The notes below the pieces were generated by a model, which did no database searches, was not told the DNA's origin, and saw nothing but the letters and a program-made list of their open reading frames with translations. A DNA stretch of 64,000 nt, from the NCBI GenBank assembly GCA_032690845.1, contig CM064422.1, positions 4,650,001 through 4,714,000 on the forward strand, given 5' to 3'. Positions 24,092 to 35,613 of the stretch are shown one piece after another; positions within the stretch are counted from its first letter, which is position 1; each line of letters starts with the position of its first letter. A program made the position numbers and the translations under genes. The DNA is from Eleusine coracana subsp. coracana. Taxonomy: Eukaryota; Streptophyta; Magnoliopsida; Poales; Poaceae.

Positions 24092-24099
24092 TATATATC
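24092..24099 (-). promoter_or_regulatory. Candidate TATA box of peroxidase 2
   Basis: The minus strand reads GATATATACC about 72 bp before the ATG at 24021. The spacing would give a leader of about 40 nt. Confidence 0.45.
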
Positions 24100-24431
24100 A
24101 TGCCGCGGAGCTCGGTTGCCATGTCATGCTTCCAGACTTCCAGTATTATATCCACTTATTATGTGTGTTTTGTATTCTTCCGGCCGGGACTGATTCTTCA
24201 AGGATGCTCGAGGACTTTCTTCAAAGAAGAGATGCATGCTTCAATGCCGTGACTGCTGCTCACCTCATGCGACGAATACTGTGTACCGGCTGACTACTTA
24301 CTTGATCGGTAAGGGATGAAGTCGGTCTCTGCCCAGATCGGGTGCGTGCACAAATCGATTGACACAAGGACGACGTTTGTCAAAGAATCATCGTTTTTCA
24401 AGTTAATTGGGGAAATTGAACTTACTGAATA

Positions 24432-24667
24432 CTCCCTCCGTTTTAAAATTGTTGTTGTTATTGACTTTTTTTTATCAACTTTGATCATTTGTTTTATTAA
24501 AAAAATTAAAAAAAATATCATATATTTTTTAATAATTTATTTTATCACTAGATAAAATTTAAATATAAATTATAACCTTTCATATTCGAACAAATATTTT
24601 GAATAAGAGAAATGATCAAAGATAGTAAAAAAAATCAATGACGACAATAATTTTAGAACAAAGAAAA
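24432..24667. mobile_element. Stowaway MITE (Tc1/mariner type), aged
   Basis: The left end ctccctccgttttaaaatt pairs with the right end, whose reverse complement is ttttctttgttctaaaatt. All differences are C/T transitions. TA flanks lie at 24430-24431 and 24668-24669. It has a 236-bp AT-rich body and no coding capacity. Confidence 0.85.
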
Positions 24668-24669
24668 TA

Positions 24670-25775
24670 TAGCTGTATGTACACTTTTCTTCAACCGGGT
24701 TCCAGCTTGATCTATGTAGCACTGTTGGACAACAGAACAAGGCTTCATACTGCTTCAAGTTATTCAACTCACGATGGCACAAGTAATATAATCATTCGAA
24801 GTATGTCCTTGTATTATGTTCCTGGGTTCTTTAAGCCCATATGTACCGTCTGAAGTGTGTCCTTTTCATTTATGCTTATCTAGGCATGAACCTGTTATCT
24901 CATATCAGCATCACACTTGTTTACTACTCTACATTGTTCCATTACTCCATTGGACCGAACGATAAACGAGAAGCTCCGTTACTACTTATGCTAATTATAA
25001 TATGTAGAGCAAATTAGATGTAGGACACTAAAAATACATGGATTCAGATATAACACACTGTAATAATCGTATCTAGGCCAGCCATATTTTCGACTATCAG
25101 AAGTGAGAGGAAATTTTTAAAACAACATTAATGTGTTTAGGTTTGGGCGATGACCCTCTTCAATGACCGCCGCTGAAAATAGCCTCCCCATTCCCCTACC
25201 CGACTGCCCCCCAATCCGTCATCTCTGCCTCCATCCCTTCTTCAACCACATGCACCGCAAAGGCATTCTCCTAGGAATCAAGAAGTGGCTCACCACTCGC
25301 ATGCCCCGCGGCAGCCATTGAAGTGACGAGCCTGTGGGCGAACCTCCGCCTGAAGCTTCTCGACCGAATCTTTACCCACCTCCGATCCTTCGTCCAATGC
25401 GCCTATTGCTCTAGCGTGAGTCGAAACTGGTGATTCAACGTGATGCAGCAGAAGCACACAACCCTGGTGTCTGGTGATGCTCCGCCCGTTGACCACCACC
25501 GATGAGACCGCCATCCTCGAGAGCGCTCGCGTCGCGCGCATCCTTGACTCCCTCCCACATAACTCCACAATTCTCAACCTCATCACTGGCCAAGAGATCC
25601 TCCTCCAAAAAGACCTGCAGGGGAACCAGATCCATTACCAGCTCCGGCCTGACATCCGCCCTAGTGTCCTGGTCATCCTCGCCGCCATTGGCTTTTGCTC
25701 CCCAATGGATAACATCGATAATAATCTAAACCAACCAATGATAAAAAGGTCTTTTTACCTCTTATATTAAAAAAA
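24670..25775. other. Intergenic, with an unrecognised GC-rich segment at 25140-25770
   Basis: Positions 25474-25770 hold an open frame of 98 codons (MLRPLTTTDETAILES... then NSTILNLITGQEILLQKDL). The region before it reads as interrupted frames (PLPDCPPIRHLCLHPFFNH). The composition is coding-like but broken by stops, so it may be a captured or decayed gene fragment. I do not recognise a family. Confidence 0.3.
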
Positions 25776-26215
25776 TCTATATAATATACAACTTATTAAT
25801 TGAGGTGATGTCATTTATACCACTTTTTTCGTGTCCAGATGTATCCGTAACGTTGTTGTATTGTATCCTATAATGATTCACTAATCAGTTTGAGTTATTT
25901 TTGAACTATTTTCTAATTCTTTGTTGAATTGGACTCCGATTTCAATTTAATATTTATTACTAATAACAATTAATTATTCATTGCTTTAACATTATATTTT
26001 GGATGAAAATTAATAACAAAAATTTTAATAATAACTCACTCCAAAATTATTATAATAAATATTCTTTAAACTAAAAAAGGTAATGTAAAATAAAAATAGA
26101 GCAGATGCTCAAGCAAAAAAAATGATTAATTGAAAGCCTTTTATAATTACAAAAAACATTCTAATTATAAATTTTTTTAATAAAAATCTATGACAATGCA
26201 CGGGTATTTTGCTAG
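25776..26215 (+). mobile_element. Non-autonomous Helitron (440 bp)
   Basis: The 5' end is TCTATATAATATAC, the TC-type start of grass Helitrons. The 3' end is caatgcacgggtattttgctag, ending in CTAG. It matches the usual grass Helitron 3' signature (aa-h-gcacg-k-g-y-a, four bases, ctag) at nearly every position. It lies between A (25775) and T (26216), the expected insertion site, with no target duplication. No helicase is present. Confidence 0.8.
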
Positions 26216-28326
26216 TATTATAATAAAATCAGTGTTTTATGGCTAAAAACTACGTTTTTACAGTGTGTCTGGACTAAATATGATTCTTATGGTGTGCTAT
26301 GATTTATACGCACATACAAGGGTGGTTAGGGATATACGGTCTTTGGAATTTTTAAAGGAATCCTAGGCGTTGAATCAGGCATCGTATGTCCTTTTGTCCA
26401 AAGAAATTATACATGATTCCAATGTCTACTAACCTGTTCTCTAGGATGCCTACCTGGACACTCTCTATATATTGGTTTCTAATTGGGTGCCAAAGATTGA
26501 TGACGACATCTTTTAACTGATTATGCAAAATGAAAACCAAAAAGGTAATTTCGATGTGAATTTATTTCTTTAGCTGTTCGATATCGATGGCATGCCACGC
26601 ATGGAGTGTATTACTGATTACCTGATTCGATCAAATTAACCACTTCTTTAAAAAGAAAAATCAGATGGGCCATTTCTCATATGTAGACATGTAGGCTTAT
26701 GTAACTGAATTTGAAAAATGTTTTAACATCATTTATTTCAAAGTTCTCTACAGCAAGTTGTCCCAAACTAAGAGTTTCGAAGTATGAACTTCATTAATTG
26801 TTAAGCTTCTGAGAACCTGATAGGGAAGAAGTCAGCCTGCCTCCTATAATGCAATGTCTGAGCACCTACTATTTTCCTTTTTTTTAAAAAAAAAGGAAGA
26901 AGTCAGCTTGCATAACGAAGTCTTGAACGTCATATTTGAATGACAATTTTTTGTTTGCTGGGAAAATGTTTAATCATTTAAATTGCAAACCAAAACGTGG
27001 TGTGGTAGTCAATCAGAAAAACGTGGCCCTAAAGTCTAAACCCGTCATAGGCTTGGTCCAATCAGTTAAGCCCCTTTAATTATATGCTTGTCAGACGAAG
27101 TATATTTTCCCTCCGTAATTGGCAGTAAGTTTCACCGAAGCCAATTCAACTTTGCATGACATGCAAAGTGCAATGCGCGTACACACACGATTTCACCTAA
27201 CCACATTTGAAAATCTACAATATTTTACTGCCACTTCTCTCAAGGGAAATAATGTCTCACTACCTTCCGTAACCGTAATCTTGAAAGGGACAAACTGTAC
27301 TCCCTGGAGTAGTCGAGTTCGATGAGTAGTTTAACATTCAGAACTGGCTGCAGTTGTCAGAAGAATAGATCTCCAGAAACGAATGTCCCTATTCCTGAGT
27401 TTCACTTGAAACTTCAGTGTCTGAAGTCTGTAACTATAAATTTGTCCAAGAACGAGCATATACTACATGTACCATTTTCAGAGAAGGGAAGCGAAGTACC
27501 GTACTTGATCAACACCATCTTTCTGCTACGAAAATCTTACCTATGACACGCCCAGACTAAACACGTCGTAATCAGCTACCGTTCCTTTTACTGTAGTATA
27601 CTATCACCAAACCATTTTAGATTATCAGATTACGATCGTGAACTGCTTGCGCGCAAAAAGATGGACCGTTTTTTCACTTCATTAACTTGTTAACTTCATA
27701 CAATCATACTTGGCGCGTGGATGGTCACTGGTCAGTATGAACCAGAGCTCCAATGCTAAGAGATGACCAACCTTTTGGGTTCCATGTTCCAGGCGAACAG
27801 AGCAGCACAAGGGCCCAGGCCTGTGGCTGTGGGCCGTCTGTTCCCTTGATCAAAGCGCTTGAATGCCTTATCGACACCGGGGGCCAGCCATCCTCTGCAT
27901 CGATGAATCCGGCGCCGCGCTTTGCGAGAGTCCGAGGGCTGCAGCACGCATGTTTCGTGGTGCGTTTGCTGGCTGCCTTTTTTACCCTTGTGTATGTGGA
28001 ATGTGCACTTTAGAACACTGCTTTGAGTATGCTTGTGCATGTAGGTCATGTGCGTTGGTAGGCCAGCCTGAAATGTGCTTTTTTTTACCAGACAACTGAT
28101 GTTGTTTTTCATGATACTAGTTGATGTTGTGCTCAAAAAAGAAAAGTTAAGTTTGATAAAAGAGACAATTGTGTTTTTTACTTGATAAAATGACAGTTTT
28201 GTGATCCACTATCATTTGCGAACTTGCAAAATTTATATAGAAGAGGTTTCAAAATAAGCAAGAAGTCTTGTACTAGCACGTTATTGGGTTGTTATTTGCA
28301 GGATTTTGTCCTTCACAAAAGAAAAA
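26216..28326. other. Intergenic, no gene seen
   Basis: AT-rich sequence with short frames. The moderately GC-rich patch 27750-28010 has a frame on each strand but no motifs. Confidence 0.4.
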
Positions 28327-28855
28327 GGGTTAATTGTAAAAATCACCCCATAAATTAGTTGAAGTTTGAGATTCTTACCCATAAGTTATTTTGTTGCAAA
28401 TCCGCACCCACACATTAAGTTTCGTTAGCAAAACCACCCCAATTTACACATATTTAGTTTATTCAATATGTTTTTGTTTATTGGAGTAACCAATATTGTT
28501 CTTATCAAAAATACAAAATTTTGAAAGTATAGTCTTCATGTTTCTTTATCAAGAATATGTAGAAAAAATATCAATTAAAATTTGAACGGTGTTCAACAAA
28601 ATTTAAAATTTAGATCCATTCTTTATGAAAAAATGATTTAAACATACTAAAAATCTCTAAGAATGTTAAACTTATTTAACTTAGCTTCATTTTAAATTTA
28701 TATCGATGAAATCATATAAAATCAATGAAACATGTGTTAACTGGAGTGGTTTTTGCAACAAAACACATTAGATGGGTGGGGATTTGAAATAAAATGACTT
28801 ATGGGTGAGAATCTCAAACTCTAATTGATTTAAAGGGTGACTTTTACAATTATCC
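28327..28855. mobile_element. MULE-type MITE with about 110-bp inverted repeats
   Basis: The element starts gggttaattgtaaaaatcac and ends gggtgacttttacaattatcc. Complementarity continues well into the element (the isolated phrases gatt-cttaccca-taagt and their mirror). The flanks aaagaaaaa (28318-28326) and taagaaaaa (28856-28864) match at 8 of 9, the Mutator target size. The interior is AT-rich and non-coding. Confidence 0.75.
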
Positions 28856-28864
28856 TAAGAAAAA

Positions 28865-31800
28865 ACGATTGTAGGATCTCGTGATGTACAATTGATTACC
28901 TAATTTGATTTTCGCTTTATTTTTGCAGGTTCCGCAGTTTGGCCTTCATTCTATAAAAGGAGCAAAAATGCATGCAGCAGCAACATAATTCTATTCAATG
29001 AGATATGGCTGCTTTTAGGAACATTCTCAGTTCAAGGCAGAAGCTTGTGCTACACTTTACCGGAAAGAAAATAACCAAAACTAGTGTGCATAATAGAAAA
29101 CGAGATAGCACACCACGCCAATATGCCCAACATATTAGTCTCGAAGGTATGTAGAAAGGAAGGACTAACCTCCAGCCGTGACTCAGGTTGTTTATCTCTT
29201 TCTTTAGTTATATAAATCCAAACGTTAGACCTCATGCAAATTTTCAAGAGAAACATATTCAAAACACAAAATAGCGCCACGCATGAGCTACTTCACTTCT
29301 CTGTATCTGGAGCCTGGAGGGAAGAAGGGGTGATGCTAACACACACAACACACACACAAAATCTGTAATTAGTAAATTATTGTCCATACCATGACTTCTG
29401 GTTCTGGCAATCGTCATGATGATACCAAACGGCATGGGACTACATGATAGCCTAGGCGCGAGGCACGAGTGAAATGTTAGGGGTTTTACAAGGCATGGTG
29501 AGGTCACAAGCTGCTGGTACAAGCGTACTGTAGCCCATGGAACACAGGCCAGGCGAGTTGTTTAACACAACCAAGTTATCAAGTCATTTAGGTTACTGTA
29601 ACCGATGTGCTTTTAGGGGAGGTTCAGCACTGAATTTAAGTGGCTATAGGCTTAGCTTCTGGATTGCTGCCAAGCATGCTTGCATCTCATCATTCTGTCA
29701 TCTAAATTTTTGTCATGGTGTCAGGAGAAAATCACTCCAGTAGTACCGGAGGAATCGAATTTACTTGATGTGAAATCTGGCTTGTTATACTGCACACCAC
29801 TTTCAAGCTACTTAACCATTTTGGTTGTCGATATGTAGCTTTTGAGCAGATTTATGCCGCGAATCTCTTTATACCACACGACTCAACGTAAGATGACAAC
29901 GTTGTAAAGAGTCAAATGTTACAGTTATGATAATGGAAATTTGAACTAGTGGAATGTTTTGTCGAACAAATTGCATCTGCAGCAAAACTGATCAACTATG
30001 ACTCGATCGCATACAGAGCCAGGCCAAACGGTGGTTGTTCTAGTCTTCTAGAGGTCTAAAAGATCATTGCTACATAGTATGAGCTAGAAGTTTTTTTACA
30101 CGATGAATGGCAATGATCACCTTGAATTCATCAGCAGTACGTAAAAGCGAGAGAGCCTTTCGTGCCCGGACGTTTACATGCCAACGTGATTACTTGTTTC
30201 CTCACAAAGGGCTGTTACGGCGAAAGGAAGACAGCGGCTTTCGCACCTTTCCACAAACTTTCTGCCGTTTTTGCTCCTTTTGATCCCTTCTTTAATCTTG
30301 TCAACCTTCCATTTCCTTTCCACACTTCTTTTTCAGTCAAAGCTTGTCGGCATCGACGGCATGATGGACCCTCTTTGTGTGGCTGGCCACACATATAAGT
30401 GCTGTGGATAATGCTACCAGAGTTCTAAAAAAATACTAAGGGACGATTAGCCATCTTTCTATCGCATGACTTTCAAAGAAGTTTCGTTCGATATGTTACT
30501 TTTGAAAATCAACTTGTACATTTTTCATGTGCCCAGAAGATGGCGTCAGGGATATTTTTTTTTACAAAAATGTAGGCCAAAATGTAATTATTCGATTGTG
30601 GCATATCGTGGAACACGAACTAGCACCAAGCGAATATCTTCATTGGACCAGGAAGCCGAGGGGCCCATTGGGCCGGTGATATCTTGTAGGCCCAGCGGGA
30701 TGGCGGGTCCCGCCACCTGGCCCGGCTGCTCCTCTTCCCCGGAGCAGCGCGTGCTTGTTTGTCGGCCGTCCCCTTCGCACGCTCTACAGCGTCGTTGAAA
30801 AGACTGTTTCTAACTCTATATTACACTGCTCCAGTTACTGGAACTCTACTGACATAAGCAAAGGTCTGTTGTTGTTAAGCTAAACTATAGCATTAATAAC
30901 CAATAGGACGAATGCCTCATATTTAAGCACTCACTGTTCATCAACCATTGTTTACTACTGGCTCCCACTGACGACTCTTATTACGTGGTGCTTCCATTTC
31001 AACTCTTCTTTTCGTGTAACCGCACTCAGGCTCATGCGAGCTGCTCTAGGCGGGCGGCTGGTGGAGTGTCCATGTGTGGAGTGCGTGACATGATGAACTG
31101 ATGGTTTCAATTGGGAAAAGGAACTTTTGATGTTGTGTTAGCCCTTTATAACACACGATTTGTCTGTTCCGGCACCCTTTCTCTTCTGCTAATACTAGAT
31201 TACTAGTAGCTTCCTGGAGCAATTAGGGTAGGAATAATGTACCAGGTGATCGATAGGATGGAGGAACAGGACCAGTTGCCTGGATGGGCTCACATTGACC
31301 ATACATAGCTAGTCCAAGTCCATGGCTAAAATCATGCTTGCCAATGAGCACTGGATGGTCCATGGGGCAATGGTACGCCATGAATAAGGATATGAAATGT
31401 TACTACTTACAGTACTGTTCCTGCACCATCATCGCCGTTGGCTTAAAAGCGGTCAAATAGAAGTCAAGATGTGTTGCACTGAGGAGAATCTTAGATCGCT
31501 AGGCCAGCGCATTTCAAGTCCTGACACCTTATTTCTGATTAGCACTTGACGTCCAAGGATATATGTCTTGGCTTATTAACTGGTTTTAATTTGACTTGAA
31601 AGAACAGGAAAGAAGTTAGATCTATAACTTGTCTTGGATCGTCATGCGGTGATGGTATATCGGATCTTTCCCTGCTGTACTACTGTGCTCTAACTTCGAA
31701 ATGAAAACAGGTGCTATGGTAGAAAAGGACTGTGCGGTATAAAATGATTTAAAGCTGGCGTTGACGGGCTGTATAGACATTGAAAGAATAGAGGGCCACT

Positions 31801-32200
31801 GACGTATTGCTGTCGTCCGAAGGCCTCTTTGTGCAGTACACTACATTTGGGGTCCAAAAGTTTGCATTCATCACACTTTCTTCACCTCTTTGAAGAACCT
31901 TTTACTCGCTGTTTTTCTCTGTAGCAGTAATTTTCTATTACTGCTGAATGATTTCGCAAAGGCACCTGTAATTTAGGTGGTCCATTTCTTAATGTGCTTC
32001 CTGCTCCTCTGCTTTCTTCTTTCCCTCCTGTTCCTGAACTTGAGAGGGATATACTCTTTATCGTTTGGCATGCCTGACTAAAATACTAGACCACTGTGAA
32101 AGGAATCTTACATCATTCATGTCTTGTCTCCTGTTTCTTTTTCTTCAGAGGCGTGAGGATTAGGGACGGAAGGGTTGGGGTTGCCGTGTATGTGTCGATG
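28865..32200. other. Intergenic, no gene seen
   Basis: Mixed-composition sequence without a supported gene. A GC-rich patch near 30640-30790 has a short open frame and no recognisable motif. The right part is the upstream region of the DUF863-like gene. Confidence 0.4.
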
Positions 32201-32202
32201 TG

Positions 32203-32210
32203 TATAAAAG
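32203..32210 (+). promoter_or_regulatory. TATA box of the DUF863-like gene
   Basis: The sequence tataaaag within tgtataaaaggg predicts a start near 32235. The leader probably contains an intron: good donors lie near 32350 (ggtgagctcc), and acceptors near 32658 (ttgttgcag) or 32718 (cacttcag) precede the ATG at 32753. Confidence 0.6.
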
Positions 32211-32752
32211 GGAAAGCCTGTGGCCTTTGGAGCCATACAATGATCAAAGACTGAGAAGAGCCAAGTTTGGTGGTAGTTAGAGCTCAGTAGGATACAGTTA
32301 TCGAGTCCTTTTCGATATCTGACATCCGTTGGTAGAGCAGGCGCATAGGTGAAGGTGAGAGGTGAGCTCCTTCCCAATTCCCATCCCTCTCTTCTGATAT
32401 GCTCATCGATCTTCAATACTCCGCTCGATCATTTTTAAGCTTCCAATTGGAGCTGGCTATGCTGTTTACCCATTTTTTAGGAGCCTTCTCAATTGCAGTA
32501 AGCATATTTTGGGTGAAGGCTTCCAGATAACAGTGACACCTCTTTCAGCCTTTTCTTTTCAGAAAGCTAAGAGACAGATTTTAGTCTTCTACTGTTGTTC
32601 CCCAGTTTTTCATTCTTTATCCTATACATGAACCGTTGCATCTTTTTTTTGTTGCAGTTCCAAAGGTTTCCTTCCTTACAGTTGCATAGTACTTACCTAT
32701 GTTTAAATTCACTTCAGGTCGAAGAAACAGAGTAAAAAAACAGAACACCACA

Positions 32753-33543
32753 ATGCCCATGGAGCAAGCGTTCAGGCACTGTGACAAAGACACGCTAAAG
32801 ATGGCCATGCTGAAGCACGAAGAAACTTTCAGGCAGCAAGTAAGCTCCTGAAGCTTCGTCGATCTATTAACCATTTAAACTTGTTGATCTTGGGAACATT
32901 GCACTGATAAAAAATCGTCTTCTTCGATGAACAGGTTCACGAGCTCCATCGCTTATACAGGATTCAGAAGCTTCTGATGCGAGACCTGAATAGGGAACTC
33001 AAGAGCCAGAGGAACGTGTCCACATCCCACAACGGCGGCGACTCCATCACCGAGCACCGCAGAGGCGCCTTTGGCGTGTGCTCCTACGAGCAACGCTACG
33101 CCACGCGCGGCCGCGGCCATGTCGTCGCGGCGGCAATGGCAGCGCCTCGCACCGCGCTCAGCCTTGACGTCCTGCCGCCGGCCGCCGTCGAGTACGTGCG
33201 GAGCACGGAGGATGACGACGACGACGAGGCGGAGGAGACTGACGATGAAGCGGAGCTGGAGCTCACGCTTGCCGTGGGAGGCGGCTGCGGCGGCGGCGGG
33301 GCCAAGAAGAGGTACGGCGAGTACCCGTCCGGCGGGGAGAGCCATTCGTCGTCGTCGACGGAGTCCGACGTGCTGCTCACGGCCAGCCAAGAGTGGCGCC
33401 AGGCCCGCCGCGTGGCAGCTGGCTCGCCGTGCCATTTCAAAATGAGGCCGGCGGCCGGGCTGGAGGCGGAGGACGGCGTCGGGATGCAGCCGCCGCCGCC
33501 GCCGCCGCTGCTGTTCCACTGGCTCAGCCTCAAGATGGCATGA
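32753..33543 (+). CDS. Short DUF863-like protein with an LxLxL motif (231 aa)
   Basis: Two coding exons, 32753-32839 and 32935-33543, are joined in phase 0 with GTAAGC donor and ACAG acceptor. The N-terminus carries HDKDTL-like HCDKDTLKMAMLKHEETFRQ, then QVHELHRLYRIQKLLMRDL (from residue 29). This is the block that marks the plant DUF863 family, whose longer members exceed 800 residues; this one is a short form. An acidic run (about 121-135) leads into LELTL (residues 137-141), which fits the LxLxL form of the EAR repression motif. The C-terminal half is Gly/Ser/Ala-rich, then six prolines and LLFHWLSLKMA at the end. The function is unknown; a role as a transcriptional co-repressor adaptor is inference only. 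The exon-2 part is very GC-rich. Confidence 0.85.
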
Positions 33544-33969
33544 GAGGAGGAAAGCAAACAAGCACACGCATTATGGGTTGCTTTGCTTGCTGCTTGTAGT
33601 GTCAGGGCGCTGACTAGCTACTGTTTTTCAGTTGAATGCTTCTATGTTTCTAGTTTAGTGATGAATCAAGTTTAATGAATCAATAATTGACGCTGTTGAA
33701 GAGGGTGTGTACGAACCACTACGGCTACCTAAAGAGAGAAGGAGAACGTAGGGGCTTTTCAGATGAAGCTATATAAGCATTGTGATTCTTTTCAGTGCAA
33801 GCGCCTCTGCTTTCATTGAAAGTCAACTTGTCATCATCAAATATTACGCCACAAGAGTTAAGTGAAAAAACACTGAACTTACTGAAAATTTATTTATGAA
33901 GATCACTTAAATTTATTTATGTGACGGAGCTAAAGTTTAGTCTGAAAGAAACGAACATCCCAACAAGTG

Positions 33970-34717
33970 GAATGCGGCTTCTCTCCTCCTGTTTTCTCCT
34001 CCCATGCATCCTCTCTCTATTTGGCTATTTTTTATTGGACCACACTTCTCTCCCTGGACCCAACTAATGGAGGACAAATTCTCTTACTCGCAGGCCAACA
34101 TACAGATAAAACATAACTAACCAAACAAAATAACTAAGTTGCATGATTCCAACGACGACAACACACGGAGCTGCTTCTCGTTGGCCACGCCGCCACGCTA
34201 GTGCCGGACTGCGGGTGGATGGCGTGAACACGTGCTCCCTTCAGGACTCGGCATTGCGGCAATGTCCATCGTCCCTAACTGAGAGCCGAGGATGCCTGTC
34301 AAAAGAGGTTCATACAGGGCACCGGTATCTCCGTGGCATAAAAGGGTGCATGGAGCTGTTACGCCGACGTTGCATGGCCTACTAGGACGCCTGAAGCTGG
34401 GATCCGACGTCACGCGGCCTATAGGAGCACGACTGTGCAGGAGCGCCGGTGTCACTAGCGAACCGACTGTGTTAGGGTTTCGATCTGGAAAGCAGGGCCA
34501 CCGACGAGCGGCAGCAATGGATTTCGACTGAGCGTCAAAGCTGGGACAGGGATTGGGTGAATACAAAAGTAGTGTAGAGTCCAAAATATATATGCGAGCG
34601 GCAAACGGAAGCTCGTCGGTTGGGCTGGGTCAACAAAGAAGCCTTTGGTCCAGTAAAAAATTGACACCTGGCGGGAGGATGCATGGGAGGAGAAAACAGG
34701 AGGAGAGAAGCCGCATC
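33970..34717. mobile_element. Pack-MULE candidate
   Basis: Terminal inverted repeats of about 44 bp (gaatgcggcttctctcctcc at the left; the right end is its mirror with one base deleted). They are flanked by the direct repeat ccaacaagtg at 33960-33969 and 34718-34727, a Mutator-size target duplication. The interior (34140-34530) is GC-rich with open frames up to 128 codons and no transposase. This is the structure of MULEs that have captured host sequence. The origin of the interior is not recognised. Confidence 0.75.
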
Positions 34718-34727
34718 CCAACAAGTG

Positions 34728-35580
34728 AGGTAGCGATCATGCGTGGCCCACGTGCAATGACCCATTGTCTACAAACTTAAGTAGTTGGATCCGCTTCCGA
34801 TAAGTTGTTCATGTGACTGTCGACTGTCCGAGTATATCAAAACTTACTTATACACTCATAATTTTCTTAGAAAATAACTTATATAGATCTTACATATACG
34901 AGATGGAAAGAAAAAAAAATAGCAGTTGAAGCCTAAATTCAAGCTGGCGCTTTCGAGAGTTGAGGCTGGAAGTTGTTTTGATTATCTTAAAAAATGAAGC
35001 CGAGTATATCTCAGGGAAAAATAAAGAGATGAATTTCACTTTCCAGCTGAGAACATATATTTAGAGTGTGATAAATCATATTAAATAGCTATTTTATATA
35101 AATATTTATTGTAATAAGCCTTTATAAGTTATTTACTTTTTTATACTAGAATAACAAACGTAACAAACACTAGTTTTTTAAACTTATGGATCATTAAACA
35201 TGAATAAGCCATTTCAGAAAAATAGAATAAATTATTTTGATAAACGACTTGATAATTTATACTATAATAAGTCATATAAACCAGAAAATCACTTTTCATA
35301 AATAAGCTAAAATATAAATTATTTTTAACATAACTATAAATCCTGACAAACACACCCTAATTATGTTTGCTTTCAGTTCTGAGAGGCGTAAATTCTTTAT
35401 ACGTCTTCTAGCGTCGAAGAGCGGGCCGGGCCGGCGTCCGCCAACGATCCACCTGTCAGTGACGAAAAGCCAGCAGATTCCAACGCCCCCGTCCCCGTCT
35501 TCTGTATCCCCACGCTAAACGAGTCCGGAAGATTCGTCTCCACCCCCCTCCCATCCCCTCCCGGCCCGCTGAAACCCTAG
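34728..35580. other. AT-rich intergenic sequence with a hAT-MITE-like end, then the CK2 promoter
   Basis: Positions 35040-35357 are AT-rich and end gacaaacacaccctaatt, the mirror of a common hAT-MITE start. I could not place the other end with confidence. From 35360 the GC content rises into the CK2 alpha leader. A weak TATA (tttata) is near 35396. Confidence 0.35.
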
Positions 35581-35598
35581 CTCGACTCGCCGCCGGCG

Positions 35599-35613
35599 AT
35601 GGCCGCCGCATGA
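35599..35613 (+). promoter_or_regulatory. Four-codon uORF overlapping the first CK2 alpha start codon
   Basis: ATG GCC GCC GCA TGA encodes Met-Ala-Ala-Ala and stops. Its stop codon overlaps the ATG at 35610 as ATGA. The uORF start has G at -3 and G at +4 (strong context), whereas the ATG at 35610 has C at -3 and A at +4 (weak). This decides which downstream start is used. Confidence 0.6.

Noticed and set aside
25474..25770. A real 98-codon gene
   Set aside because: No homology recognised, no promoter or intron context, and the sequence just upstream is broken by stops. Kept only as an unrecognised segment.
32953..33567. 204-codon minus-strand frame opposite the DUF863-like gene
   Set aside because: Shadow of the GC-rich exon 2; the plus-strand frame carries the family motif and splices to exon 1.
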